From Geodermatophilus sp. YIM 151500 (GTDB lineage: Bacteria > Actinomycetota > Actinomycetes > Mycobacteriales > Geodermatophilaceae): a stretch of DNA of 64,000 nt. Made by a program: the position numbers and the translations under genes. Every line of letters starts with the position of its first letter. Positions within the stretch are counted from its first letter, which is position 1. Of this stretch, positions 42,860 to 51,901 are shown piece by piece. The notes under the pieces are model-generated. The model was given only the letters and a program-made list of their open reading frames with translations. It did not search any database and was not told the DNA's origin. The stretch lies in the NCBI RefSeq assembly GCF_025716945.1, contig NZ_JAOVZT010000001.1, forward strand, positions 468,271 through 532,270. Direction: 5' to 3'.

Positions 42860-43828
42860 TCAGGCCTGGACGGGCGTCCGCGGCGGTTCGCCGGCCAGCA
42901 CGGCCCGGACGTTGTCCACGGCCAACCGCCCCATCGCGTCGCGCGTCGCCCGGCCGGCGCTGGCGATGTGGGGCAGGACCACGACGCTGTCCATCTCCAG
43001 CAGCGCCGGGTGCACGCGCGGCTCGTCCTCGAAGACGTCCAGCCCCGCTCCGGCGATCTCCCCGCGCCGCAGGGCGTCGACCAGGGCGCTCTCGTCGACG
43101 ATCGGCCCGCGCGCGGTGTTCACCAGGATGGCCGTCGGCTTCATGGCGGCCAGCTCGTCGGGGCCGATCAGGTGGCGGGTGTCCGGGGTCAGCGGGCAGT
43201 GCAGCGTGACGACGTCGCTCTCCGCCAGCAGTCGGGGCAGCTCGACCTGCTCGACGCCGTACGCGGCCGCCTCCGCGCCGGCGGCCCGCCGCCCGGTGGC
43301 CAGGATGCGCATGCCGAAGGCGGCGGCCCGGCGGGCCACGGCCAGGCCGATCCGGCCGAGCCCGACGATGCCGAGCGTGGCACCGGCGCTGAGGTCCAGT
43401 CCGACGAACAGCTGCGGCCCCCAGATCCAGTCGGTCCCGGCGCGCAGGAAGCGGTCGGCCTCGACCAGGCGGCGGGCGGTGGCGAGCACCAGCCCGAAGG
43501 CGCAGTCGGCGGTCGCCTCGTCGAGCACCCCGGGGGTGTTCGTCACGACGATCCCCCGCGCGTGCGCCGCCGCGACCGAGACGTTGTCGTAGCCGACCGC
43601 GCAGTTGGCGACGATCCGCAGGTCCGGGCCGGCCGCGTCGAGCAGCTCGTCGTCCACCCGCTCGGTCAGCAGGGTGATCAGGGCGGACGCCCCGGCCGCG
43701 TCGCGCAGCAGCCGGTCGCGGGAGGGGGGCCGGTCCGGGTCGTCGTGCACCACGACCGGCAGGTCCAGCGAGCGCAGCGCCGCCATCGCGCCGGGGGTGA
43801 GCTCGCGGCTCAGGTAGACGTGGCTCAT
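42860..43828 (-). CDS. D-2-hydroxyacid dehydrogenase
   Basis: A 322-residue NAD(P)-dependent oxidoreductase. The nucleotide fold is LGIVGLGRIGLAVARR. The catalytic triad appears as Arg in NTARGPIVDE, Glu in FEDEP and His in LPHIAS. This family reduces glyoxylate, hydroxypyruvate or related 2-oxoacids. The ATG at 43828 overlaps the RraA-like stop (ATGA), so it is the last gene of the catabolic operon. The likely role is handling a C2-C3 hydroxyacid from the pathway. Confidence 0.93.
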   Translation of the reverse strand: MSHVYLSRELTPGAMAALRSLDLPVVVHDDPDRPPSRDRLLRDAAGASALITLLTERVDDELLDAAGPDLRIVANCAVGYDNVSVAAAHARGIVVTNTPGVLDEATADCAFGLVLATARRLVEADRFLRAGTDWIWGPQLFVGLDLSAGATLGIVGLGRIGLAVARRAAAFGMRILATGRRAAGAEAAAYGVEQVELPRLLAESDVVTLHCPLTPDTRHLIGPDELAAMKPTAILVNTARGPIVDESALVDALRRGEIAGAGLDVFEDEPRVHPALLEMDSVVVLPHIASAGRATRDAMGRLAVDNVRAVLAGEPPRTPVQA

Positions 43829-44511
43829 CCGCCCTCGACCTCGACGACCTTCAGCGACGCGTCGACCCAGGACCGGTCCCACGTGCCGGCCCGGATGGCC
43901 CGCATCTGGTCGGCCTCCTTGGCGACCACCTGCTCGGCCGCCTCCAGCGCCTGCCGCGCCCGGGCGCGCGGCACGACCGCCACGCCGTCCGCGTCGCCGA
44001 GGACGACGTCGCCGTCGTTGACCGCGACGCCCGCGATCGAGACGGGTCCGTGGATCTCACCGGGTCCGTTCTTGTAGGGCCCGAGGTGGGAGAAGCCCCG
44101 GGCGAAGACCGGGATGCGTCCCCCGGACAGCGAGTTCTGGTCGCGGACCGCCCCGTCGACGACCAGCCCGGCGATGCCGCGGGTGGCGGCGTACTCGGCC
44201 ATCAGCTCGCCGAGGATCGCGTTCACCAGCTCACCGCGCGCGTCGACGACCAGCACGTCGCCGGGCCGGGCGAGGTCCAGGGCCTTGTGGACGACGAGGT
44301 TGTCACCGGGCCGGGTGCGGACGGTCAGCGCGGGGCCGACCATCGCGCGGCCGCCCAGCGAGGACAGCGAGCCGCCGACCGGCTGGATGCCGGGGAAGCC
44401 GGCCATGCGCTCTAGGACGTCGGAGAGGTTGGAGACCGGGATCCGGCTGAACCGCTCGACCAGCTCGGGATCCAGGGGTTCGGTCGGCGGGAACAGGCGG
44501 ACCTCGCTCAT
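43825..44511 (-). CDS. RraA-like protein (aldolase/demethylmenaquinone-methyltransferase-like fold)
   Basis: A 228-residue RraA-family protein. RRRD-like residues are not conserved, but the family core RPGDVLVVDARGELVNAILGELM and IAGLVVDGAVRDQNSL is clear. Members include 4-hydroxy-4-methyl-2-oxoglutarate aldolases and the RNase E inhibitor RraA; in sugar-acid operons an aldolase-like or metal-dependent lyase role is more likely. Its start is embedded in a tandem repeat of two short coupled minicistrons, an unusual layout. Confidence 0.88.
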   Translation of the reverse strand: MSEVRLFPPTEPLDPELVERFSRIPVSNLSDVLERMAGFPGIQPVGGSLSSLGGRAMVGPALTVRTRPGDNLVVHKALDLARPGDVLVVDARGELVNAILGELMAEYAATRGIAGLVVDGAVRDQNSLSGGRIPVFARGFSHLGPYKNGPGEIHGPVSIAGVAVNDGDVVLGDADGVAVVPRARARQALEAAEQVVAKEADQMRAIRAGTWDRSWVDASLKVVEVEGG

Positions 44512-44528
44512 CGCAGCACCTCGTTCAT
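44508..44528 (-). CDS. Six-codon minicistron 2 (MNEVLR)
   Basis: ATG-AAC-GAG-GTG-CTG-CGA-TGA. Its stop overlaps the start of the RraA-like gene as ATGA, and an AAGGTG-like site lies upstream. Together with minicistron 1 it forms a chain of overlapping starts that could act by reinitiation. Expression is unproven. Confidence 0.45.
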   Translation of the reverse strand: MNEVLR

Positions 44529-44545
44529 CGCAGCACCTTGCTCAT
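44525..44545 (-). CDS. Six-codon minicistron 1 (MSKVLR)
   Basis: ATG-AGC-AAG-GTG-CTG-CGA-TGA. The stop overlaps the start of minicistron 2 (ATGA). GGAAGGTG lies eight bases upstream of its ATG. It arose by duplication of the start region of the downstream gene (MSEVR). Expression is unproven. Confidence 0.45.
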   Translation of the reverse strand: MSKVLR

Positions 44546-44665
44546 CACAGCACCTTCCAGGTGCAGCACCTTCCAGGTGCAGCACCTTCCAGGTGTCGTT
44601 CCGGGGCGGGAGGCGACGGGGTCCCCGGTCCCCCCGGGACGACGGGCCGCCGGTCGTCGCGCCGC

Positions 44666-45832
44666 TCACAGCGACCGGCGCATGATGCCGACCAGGTCCG
44701 CGCTCGTCGTCGCCCGCGGGTTCACGACGATGTTGCCGGCGCCGGACTTCATGGCCGCCTCGGCCAGCTCCGGCAGATCGGCCTCGGTCACCCCGTAGTC
44801 GCCCAGCTGGCGCGGAGCGGCGACGTCGGTGACCAGCCGCTCGACGGCGGCCACGCCCGCGTCGGCCGCGGCGCGCAGCGACAGCCCGTCGACCGGCTCG
44901 CCGAAGATGCGCGCGATCCGGGCGAACTTCGCCAGGTTGCCGACGACGTTGAACCGCATGACCTCGGGCAGCAGGATCGACACGACGTCCCCGTGCGGGA
45001 TCTTGGCCCGGGCGCCGAGCGGCATGGCCAGCGCGTGCGCGAGACCCAGCCGCGTCGAGTTGAACGCCGCCGCGGCAAGGGTGGAGGCCATCAGCATGTC
45101 CGCCCGCGCCGCCGGGTCGTCCCCCTTCCACACGGCGTCCCGCAGCGATTGCGCGACCAGCTCCATCGACTTCTCCGACATCGCCTCGGAGAACGGCTGG
45201 GTGGCCTTGTTGACGTAGGACTCGAGCGCGTGCGCGAGCGCGTCCAACCCGGTGACCGCGGTCAGCCGCGGCGGCAGGGTGACCGACAGGTCCGGGTCGA
45301 GCAGCGCGAGGTCGGCGGTCATGTGCGGGCCGCCGACGCCGTACTTGGTCCTGCTGGCCTTCTCCGAGATGACCGCCCAGATGGTCGCCTCGCTGCCCGT
45401 GCCCGCGGTGGTCGGCACGGCGATGATCGGTACGCCCTCGCGGCTGTCGACGCCGAGGCCGGCGTAGTCGCGGATGTGCCCGGGATTGCGGCTCATCAGG
45501 GAGATGGCCTTCCCGGTGTCGAGCACGCTGCCGCCGCCGATGGCCACGACCAGGTCGCAGCCTTCGCCGGCCAGCAGCTCGGCGCCGGCCTGCACCCCTG
45601 CGGCGTCCGGCTCCGGCTCGACGGCGGTGAAGAGGACGTGCTCGATCTTGGCGTCGTCCAGGACGGAGGTCACCCGGTCTGCCATGCCGATGGCGGCCAG
45701 GACCTCGTCGGTGACCACGAGGACACGGGTGCCCCCGAGGTCGGTGACGCGCTGCCCGAGGTGGGCCAGCGAGCCGGATCCGAACTCGATCCGGGTCGGC
45801 AGCTCGAAGACGAAGTGGCTGTGGGCGCCCAC
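44666..45832 (-). CDS. Iron-containing alcohol dehydrogenase
   Basis: A 388-residue group III alcohol dehydrogenase. GGGSVLDTGKAISLM and AVPTTAGTGSEATIW bind the nucleotide, and DALAHALESYVNKATQPFSE plus LAHALAMPLGARAKIPHGD supply metal ligands. It interconverts an alcohol and an aldehyde or ketone with NAD(P). In this operon it could reduce a short aldehyde or oxidise a polyol. Substrate not assigned. Confidence 0.94.
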   Translation of the reverse strand: MGAHSHFVFELPTRIEFGSGSLAHLGQRVTDLGGTRVLVVTDEVLAAIGMADRVTSVLDDAKIEHVLFTAVEPEPDAAGVQAGAELLAGEGCDLVVAIGGGSVLDTGKAISLMSRNPGHIRDYAGLGVDSREGVPIIAVPTTAGTGSEATIWAVISEKASRTKYGVGGPHMTADLALLDPDLSVTLPPRLTAVTGLDALAHALESYVNKATQPFSEAMSEKSMELVAQSLRDAVWKGDDPAARADMLMASTLAAAAFNSTRLGLAHALAMPLGARAKIPHGDVVSILLPEVMRFNVVGNLAKFARIARIFGEPVDGLSLRAAADAGVAAVERLVTDVAAPRQLGDYGVTEADLPELAEAAMKSGAGNIVVNPRATTSADLVGIMRRSL

Positions 45833-45882
45833 AGTGGTTCCTTCCAGGGTCGGGTGGGTCCGGCGGCGTCAGCGACGCGCGG

Positions 45883-47349
45883 TCACCGGCGGTACATCGA
45901 GTAGACGGCCTTGAGGGAGGTGAAGAAGTCCTTGGCGCTGTCGCCGATGCCGTAGGCCCCCTGCCCGGACTGCTTCATGCCGCCGAAGGGGACCTGCCCC
46001 TCGCTGTTGGTGCCGTGGTTGACGTGCACCATGCCGGTCTGCGAACGGCGGACGAAGGCGTGCGCGGCGTCCATGTCGTCGGTGAAGATCGCGGCCGTGA
46101 GGCCGTACCGGGTCTCGTTGGCCACGTCGATCGCCTCCTCGAGGTCGTCGACCGGGACGATCGACAGGACGGGCCCGAAGACCTCCTCCACCGCCAACGC
46201 GCTGCCGCGCGGGACGTCGGTGACCACGGTCGGCGCGTAGTAGTAGCCGTCGTCGTACCCGCCGCCGGTGAGCGGGCCGCCGCCGGTGAGGACGCGGGCT
46301 CCGTCGCGGACGCCCTGCTCGACGTAGCCGTGGATCTTGGTGAACTGGTCCTTGCTGACGATCGGCCCCATGACCGTGTCGGTGGCCAGCCCGTGGCCGA
46401 CGCGCAGGGCTGCGGCCTTCTCGACGAGCACCCGTTCCAGTGGCTCCCGGACGTCGGGGGTGACCACGACCCGGCTGATCGCCGTGCACCGCTGCCCGGC
46501 GACGGCGAACGCCGCGGCGGAGATCTCCGCGGCCGCGCGGTCCACGTCGGCGCAGCGGGTGACGACGGCGGCGTTCTTGCCCCCCATCTCCAGCTGCAGC
46601 CGCACGTTGCGGGCGGCCGCGTCGCCGGCGATCCGGAGCCCCACGTCGGTGGAGCCGGTGAAGGTGATGCCGGCGATGGCGGGGTGGCCGACCAGGGCGG
46701 CACCGACGTCGGAACCGCCCCCGATCAGCAGGCCGAAGACCCCCGCCGGCACGCCGAGCTCGTGCAGCATCGCGGCGATGTGCACCGAGGCCCCGGGCGC
46801 CTGCAGCGCCGGCTTGAGGACCACCGGGCACCCGCTGACGAGGGCGGGCACCACCTTGCGCAGCGGGCTGAGGATGGGGAAGTTCCAGGGCGTGATCCCG
46901 GCGACCGGCCCGATCGGCTCCCGGATGGTGGCGATCTCGGTGTGCGGGCGCGCGCTGGGGAAGGTGCGGTCGCCGAGGCGGAGCGCCTCCCCCGCCCAGA
47001 AGCGCAGCTCGGCCACCGCGCGCGAGGCCTCGCTGCGCGACTCCGCGAGCGGCTTGCCCATCTCCAGGGAGACGATCTCGGCGACGGTCTCCATGCGGGT
47101 CTGCCACAGGTCGACCAGGCCGTACACCAGATCGCTGCGCCGGCCGGCGGTGGTCTCCGCCCACGCCGGGAACGCGTCGCGGGCGGCGGCGGCCGCCCGC
47201 TCCGCGTCCTCCGGCGTGGCCAGGAGGTAGCGGGAGACGGTGTCCCGGGTGCGGCCGGGGTCGACGATCTCGTAGTGCCGGGCGTCGGGGCCGGCGGTCC
47301 ACTGACCGGCGACGTAGCTGCGCCAGGGGGCGTCAGGCAGATCCAACAC
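45883..47349 (-). CDS. Aldehyde dehydrogenase
   Basis: A 488-residue NAD(P)-dependent aldehyde dehydrogenase. The catalytic Glu lies in LQLEMGGKNAAVV and the catalytic Cys in VAGQRCTAISR. TPWNFPILSPLRKVVPALVSG is the usual cofactor segment. The start is a GTG at 47349 after GGAGGG; the coding start lies within the last 17 bases of the kinase gene. It would oxidise the aldehyde from the aldolase step to an acid, for example glycolaldehyde to glycolate. That substrate is inference. Confidence 0.94.
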   Translation of the reverse strand: MLDLPDAPWRSYVAGQWTAGPDARHYEIVDPGRTRDTVSRYLLATPEDAERAAAAARDAFPAWAETTAGRRSDLVYGLVDLWQTRMETVAEIVSLEMGKPLAESRSEASRAVAELRFWAGEALRLGDRTFPSARPHTEIATIREPIGPVAGITPWNFPILSPLRKVVPALVSGCPVVLKPALQAPGASVHIAAMLHELGVPAGVFGLLIGGGSDVGAALVGHPAIAGITFTGSTDVGLRIAGDAAARNVRLQLEMGGKNAAVVTRCADVDRAAAEISAAAFAVAGQRCTAISRVVVTPDVREPLERVLVEKAAALRVGHGLATDTVMGPIVSKDQFTKIHGYVEQGVRDGARVLTGGGPLTGGGYDDGYYYAPTVVTDVPRGSALAVEEVFGPVLSIVPVDDLEEAIDVANETRYGLTAAIFTDDMDAAHAFVRRSQTGMVHVNHGTNSEGQVPFGGMKQSGQGAYGIGDSAKDFFTSLKAVYSMYRR

Positions 47350-48940
47350 AGGAAGGGTCCCTCCGTGGGTGCGTGCGGTCGGTCGTGCGGGGTCCGGCAC
47401 CGCGGCCGGCCGCGAGCCGGGCCGCCCCGGCCAGCGGGGCCAGGTACGGCTGCAGGGCCGGGTACAGGTGTTCGTAGACGTGGTACAGGCGCTCGTAGAC
47501 GGCGCTGGTCTGCGCATCGGCCGTCGGCTCGACGCGGGTCGTCGCCACGGGGACGGCGGCGCGGGCGGCGGCGGCCGGGCCGGGGTGCAGGCCCGCCGCG
47601 GTGGCCGCCAGCAGCGCGGCACCGCGCGCAGCGACGTCGCCCTGGCGGGCGCGCAGGAAGACCCGGCCGGTGACGTCGGCCTTGACCGCGGTCCAGAAGG
47701 CGCTGCTGGTCCCGCCCCCGACGGACACCAGCTCGGGGAGCGGGTTGCCGCTGACCCGCCCCTCGAGCTCGATCAGCTGCCGCAGGCCGTAGGCCGACCC
47801 CTCGAAGACCGACCGCGCCAGGTCGGCCGGCCCGGTGCCGAGGGTCATGCCGAACCAGACGCCGCGCGCGTGCGGGTCCCACACGGGGCTGCGCTCCCCG
47901 GCGAGGTAGGGCAGGAAGACCAGGCCGCCGCTGCCGGGCGGCGCGGAGGCGGCCAGCTCACCGAGCGCCGCCATGCTCGACGCTCCCGGCGCCTGCGCCA
48001 GCACGTGCTCGCGGAGCCAGGACACGCTCGCCCCGCTGGAGGACATGGCGGCGTGCGACAACCACCGCCCGGGGATCACGTGCGGCCGGCTCATCGCGTG
48101 CGCGGCCGGCAGCGGGCGGTCCCGGCACACGGTGAGCACCCCCGACGTCCCGACGGACTCGAAGGCGTCCCCGTCGTCGACGCAGCCGACGGCCAGCGCG
48201 GAGGCCGCCGTGTCGGCGCAGCCCGCGGCGACGCTCGTCGCCGCCGGGAGGCCGAGGACGTGGCGCGCCTCGTCGGTGACCGCGCCGACGCGCTGGGCGG
48301 ACGGCACCAGCTCGGGGAGTCGCAGCCGCTCCAGCCCGAGCACCGCCGCACCCTCGGCGGACCACCGCTCCGGAGACGAGACGTCCAGCGCCCCGGTGTA
48401 GGCGGCGTTCGTCGGGTCCATCACCCAGCACCCGGTCAACCGGTGGACGACGAACGAGGCCAGGTGCCCCAGCACCGCCGGGCCGCCGGTCGCCGCGGCG
48501 AGCCGCCGGGCGGTCAGGGCGGAGCACGTCGACACGGCCACCGGGTTGCCGGTCATCCGCTCGAACGCGCCCTCGGGCAGTCGCGTCCGCAAGGCGTCCA
48601 CGTCGTCGGCGGCGCGGGCGTCCGCGAAGGTGCAGACCGCGGAGAGCAGCCGTCCGTCCGGATCGGCGACCAGCGGCGTCGGGCAGGCGGCGGCCACCCC
48701 GACGCCCGCCACCGCCACGCCCGGCACGTCGTGCAGCAGCGCCCGGGTGGCCGCGACGACGGCCGCCCAGACGTCCTCGGCGTCGACCTCGCTGTGGCCC
48801 GGATGGGGGGACCGCACGGCGAGCGCGACGCGCCGCAGGCCGAGCTGCACGCCGTCCGGGGTGTACAGCCCGGCCTTGACCGCGCTCGTGCCGACGTCCA
48901 GGCCGAGCAGGACGTCGTCGGTCCCGGGCCGACCGGTCAC
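47333..48940 (-). CDS. FGGY-family carbohydrate kinase
   Basis: A 535-residue kinase of the FGGY family (xylulokinase-like). The N-terminal phosphate motif reads LLGLDVGTSAVKAGLYTPDG and the C-terminal domain has FLPYLAGERSPVWDP and LVSVGGGTSSAFWTAVKADVTG. Family members phosphorylate ketoses, polyols or autoinducer-2 (LsrK). The GTG start overlaps the DctM stop (GTGA). It overlaps the aldehyde dehydrogenase start by 17 bases. Substrate unassigned. Confidence 0.92.
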   Translation of the reverse strand: MTGRPGTDDVLLGLDVGTSAVKAGLYTPDGVQLGLRRVALAVRSPHPGHSEVDAEDVWAAVVAATRALLHDVPGVAVAGVGVAAACPTPLVADPDGRLLSAVCTFADARAADDVDALRTRLPEGAFERMTGNPVAVSTCSALTARRLAAATGGPAVLGHLASFVVHRLTGCWVMDPTNAAYTGALDVSSPERWSAEGAAVLGLERLRLPELVPSAQRVGAVTDEARHVLGLPAATSVAAGCADTAASALAVGCVDDGDAFESVGTSGVLTVCRDRPLPAAHAMSRPHVIPGRWLSHAAMSSSGASVSWLREHVLAQAPGASSMAALGELAASAPPGSGGLVFLPYLAGERSPVWDPHARGVWFGMTLGTGPADLARSVFEGSAYGLRQLIELEGRVSGNPLPELVSVGGGTSSAFWTAVKADVTGRVFLRARQGDVAARGAALLAATAAGLHPGPAAAARAAVPVATTRVEPTADAQTSAVYERLYHVYEHLYPALQPYLAPLAGAARLAAGRGAGPRTTDRTHPRRDPSCVGSA

Positions 48941-50223
48941 GGCACTCCCCGGTCGGTCAGCAGCTCGACCGGCCAGAGGGTGACCTGCGGGACGACCGCG
49001 AGCACGACCAGGGCGACCAGCATGATCAGGTAGTGCGGCCGGGAGGCCCGGGCGATGCGCTCGATCGGCAGACGGCTGACGTAGGAGGTCGCGAAGAGGC
49101 AGACGCCCACCGGCGGGGTCACCAGCCCGAACGAGAGGGCGGCGACGAGGAAGACGACGAAGTGGATCGGGTCGATGCCGACCGCCAGGGCGGTCGGCAT
49201 CAGGACGGGCACCAGGATCAGGATCGCCGCGATGATGTCCATAACCGTGCCGACCAGCACCAGCACCACGCCGAGCAGCAGCATCACCACCGTCGGGTCG
49301 TCCGACACCTCGGCGACGGCCGTGCTGACCCGCACCGGCAGCCCGTCGATGGTGAAGATGTAGGACGCCGCGCTCGCCACCATGGCGATGAACAGCACGG
49401 TGCCCGTGCTCACGCCCGAGCGGATCAGCATGCCGGGGATGGCGCGCACCCCCAGGTCCCGGTAGAGCAGCACGCCGACCGCGAGGCTGTAGACGACGGC
49501 GAGCCCGGCGGCCTCCGTGGGCGTGACGAACCCGCCGAAGATGCCGCCCAGGATCACCACCGGCCCGCCGAGGGCGGGCAGCCCGACCGCGATGGAGCGC
49601 ACGGCGGCGCGGAGCGAGGTCCGCGACACCTCGCCGTAGCCGCGGCGCACCGCGGTGACGTAGTTGAGGACCATCAGCGAGACGATGAAGACCACGGACG
49701 GGCCGATCCCGCCGGCCAGTGCCGCGCCGATCGACTCCCCTGCCGCCGCCGCGGCGACGATCATGAGGATGCTCGGCGGGATGACCGAGGACAGCGTCGA
49801 GGTCACCATCGTCATCGCCGCCGCGTAGTCCCGCGGGTACTTGTGGTCGGTCATCGCCTTGATCTCGATCTGACCGAGGCTGGCGACGTCGGCCACCGAC
49901 GAGCCGGAGATGCCCCCGAAGACGGCGCTGCCCAGGATGTTCACCTGGCCGAGGCCGCCGCGCCAGCGGCCGACGACCGCCTCGGCGGCGTGGAATATCC
50001 GGTCGGAGATGCCGCCGCCGGCCATGATGTTGCCGGCGAGGATGAACAGCGGGACCGCGACGAGCAGGAAGCTGTTCATCGACGTGTACATCGACTGCGG
50101 CACGAGGTCCAGCGGCAGGTCGAAGACCAGCAGCGTCGCGATGACGCCCAGGCCCAGGGCGACCGCCAGCGGGACGCCCAGCGCCGCGAGGACGAGGAAG
50201 ACGGCGAGCAGCGTGTAGCTCAT
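48937..50223 (-). CDS. dctM: TRAP transporter large permease DctM
   Basis: A 428-residue membrane protein with twelve or more helices, the DctM subunit of a TRAP transporter. SMNSFLLVAVPLFILAGNIM and GISGSSVADVASLGQIEIKAM are typical. VTPTEAAGLAVVYSL and VTPPVGVCLFATSYV carry the two conserved hairpins. The ATG at 50223 overlaps the DctQ stop. With DctP and DctQ it imports a carboxylate or sugar acid driven by ion gradients. Confidence 0.95.
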   Translation of the reverse strand: MSYTLLAVFLVLAALGVPLAVALGLGVIATLLVFDLPLDLVPQSMYTSMNSFLLVAVPLFILAGNIMAGGGISDRIFHAAEAVVGRWRGGLGQVNILGSAVFGGISGSSVADVASLGQIEIKAMTDHKYPRDYAAAMTMVTSTLSSVIPPSILMIVAAAAAGESIGAALAGGIGPSVVFIVSLMVLNYVTAVRRGYGEVSRTSLRAAVRSIAVGLPALGGPVVILGGIFGGFVTPTEAAGLAVVYSLAVGVLLYRDLGVRAIPGMLIRSGVSTGTVLFIAMVASAASYIFTIDGLPVRVSTAVAEVSDDPTVVMLLLGVVLVLVGTVMDIIAAILILVPVLMPTALAVGIDPIHFVVFLVAALSFGLVTPPVGVCLFATSYVSRLPIERIARASRPHYLIMLVALVVLAVVPQVTLWPVELLTDRGVP

Positions 50224-50858
50224 GACGCGGTCATCTCCCCGCGCTCGAGGCGCCGACGGATCTCGACGGAGCGGTAGACCGACTGCAGGTGGCCCAGGAC
50301 CGCCAGCACGGCCGAGACGATGATGGGCAGCGTGGCGATCCACATGCCGATGCCGAGGGCGGGCGAGGTCTCCTCGCTCTCGTACTGCTGCACGACCAGC
50401 TCCCACCCCTGGTAGCCGACGACGACGAAGAACGTGACGCCGGCGGCCACGTAGAGGTGGACGGCCGCCCGCTGGGCGAACCGGGGCAGCTTGGCGACGA
50501 CGAAGGCGATCCGGGCGTGGTCGGCGTGCCGGAAGCCGGCCGCCATGCCGAGGAACGCGGTGTAGATGAACAGGAAGCGCGTGAGCTCCTCGGTCCAGGG
50601 CACGGCCGCGCCCAGCGACCGCGAGACGACCTGGAGGCTCACCGTGAGGACCATCCCGAGCACGCCCACCAGGACGACCGCGTCGACGACCTTCCAGAGG
50701 GGTCCGTGCGGCTCGAGCCGGGCCGAGGCCGGGACGTAGTGCTCGGCCGACTCCACGAGCGGCACGTGCCCGCCGGCGACGGGGCCCGCGGGGAGCGCCG
50801 GGTCCGGGGCGCCTCCCCGGCCCGGCGTGCCCCGGCGGCCCGCCATGCTGAGCCTCAT
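50220..50858 (-). CDS. dctQ: TRAP transporter small permease DctQ
   Basis: A 212-residue protein with four hydrophobic helices starting near residue 62. RFLFIYTAFLGMAAGFRHADHARI is the DctQ signature. The ATG at 50858 overlaps the DctP stop (ATGA), so I prefer it to the internal ATG at 50846. The N-terminal 60 residues are Gly/Pro/Arg rich and poorly conserved. It stabilises the DctM channel. Confidence 0.9.
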   Translation of the reverse strand: MRLSMAGRRGTPGRGGAPDPALPAGPVAGGHVPLVESAEHYVPASARLEPHGPLWKVVDAVVLVGVLGMVLTVSLQVVSRSLGAAVPWTEELTRFLFIYTAFLGMAAGFRHADHARIAFVVAKLPRFAQRAAVHLYVAAGVTFFVVVGYQGWELVVQQYESEETSPALGIGMWIATLPIIVSAVLAVLGHLQSVYRSVEIRRRLERGEMTAS

Positions 50859-51901
50859 CCCTGCTCGACGAAGGCCAGGGTCTCGGCGACGAAGTCGGCG
50901 CCGACGAGGTCCTCGAACTGCGGGTAGAGCTTCCGCGCCTCCTCCTGGAAGGCCGCCATCTGCTCCGCGGAGAGCTCGTTGACCTGCATGCCGTTGGCCT
51001 CGAGGTCGGCGATGGCCTTGTCGGCCTGCTCGTCGTCGTACTGCCGCTTGTACTCGGCGGTCTCGGCGGCGGCGTCGCGCAGGATCTGCTGGGCCTCCTC
51101 GTCCAGACCGGCGAACTTGTCGGCGTTGAAGCCGAGGATGTACCCGTCGACGATGTGGTTGGTCAGCGACAGGTAGTCCTGGACCTCGTAGAACTTGTTC
51201 GCCAGCGGCACCTCGACCGGGTTCTCCTGGCCGTCGATGACGCCGAGCTGCAGGGCCGTGTAGACCTCGGTGAAGTCCATCGGGGTGGGGTTGGCGCCCA
51301 GGGCTCCGAAGAACTCCACCCACAGCTCGTTGTTGGGCACCCGCAGCTTCAGCCCCTGGAGGTCCGCCGGGTCCTCGATCGGCTGCTTGGAGTTGGTCAC
51401 CTGGCGGAAGGTCCGGGTCATCATCGCCAGGCCCTCGGTGTTCACCTTGTCCAGCGAGTCGAGCAGCGTCTGGCCGGGCTCGCCTTCGAGGTAGGACACG
51501 TACTGGTCGAAGTCGTCGAACAGGTAGGGCAGGCTGATCGCGTTCATCCGCGGCTCGAACGACGCGTAGACCGACGTCGAGAGGATGGTCCCGTCGATCG
51601 TGCCGTTCTGGACCTGGTTGACCGCCGCGTTCTGGTCGCCGCCGAAGAGCGTCCCGTCGGGGTAGACCTCCACGGTGATCCGCCCGTCGCTGCGCTCGGC
51701 CACCTCGTCGGCGAAGTGCTCCGCGGTGACGCCGACCGACGACGTGGCGGGGTCGCCGACGGCGAGCCGCAGGGTCACTTCCTCACCCCCGCCGGCGCCT
51801 CCACCGGCGCCCCCGGAGCCGGCGGAGTCGCCTCCGCCACCGCCGCAGGCGGTCAGGGTGAGCGCGGCTGCGGCGACGGTGCTGATGACGCGGACGTTCA
51901 T
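50855..51901 (-). CDS. dctP: TRAP transporter substrate-binding lipoprotein DctP
   Basis: A 348-residue solute receptor. The signal peptide has lipobox LTAC (Cys19) followed by a Gly/Ser linker. RITVEVYPDGTLFGGDQNAAVNQVQNGTIDGTIL and LRVPNNELWVEFFGALGANPTPMDFTEVYTALQLG are hallmark DctP regions; the Arg of LKLRVP probably binds the substrate carboxylate. The ATG at 51901 has GGAGGA upstream and overlaps the GntR stop codon (ATGA). Confidence 0.94.
   Translation of the reverse strand: MNVRVISTVAAAALTLTACGGGGGDSAGSGGAGGGAGGGEEVTLRLAVGDPATSSVGVTAEHFADEVAERSDGRITVEVYPDGTLFGGDQNAAVNQVQNGTIDGTILSTSVYASFEPRMNAISLPYLFDDFDQYVSYLEGEPGQTLLDSLDKVNTEGLAMMTRTFRQVTNSKQPIEDPADLQGLKLRVPNNELWVEFFGALGANPTPMDFTEVYTALQLGVIDGQENPVEVPLANKFYEVQDYLSLTNHIVDGYILGFNADKFAGLDEEAQQILRDAAAETAEYKRQYDDEQADKAIADLEANGMQVNELSAEQMAAFQEEARKLYPQFEDLVGADFVAETLAFVEQG

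Larger units (their letters stand above)
44504..44595 (-). repeat. Tandem start-codon modules upstream of the RraA-like gene
   Basis: Three 17-base units (44504-44520, 44521-44537, 44538-44554), each containing an ATG and an AGGTGCTG-like ribosome site, are followed by two and a half 16-base units containing the palindrome CACCTGGAAGGTG (44555-44595). Confidence 0.82.

Noticed and set aside
44555-44595. Possible CRISPR or mobile-element end
   Set aside because: The 16-base units are contiguous with no variable spacers and share sequence with the adjacent start codon region, so local duplication explains them better.
50220-50846. Alternative DctQ start at 50846
   Set aside because: The ATG at 50858 overlaps the DctP stop as ATGA, in keeping with coupling across this operon.
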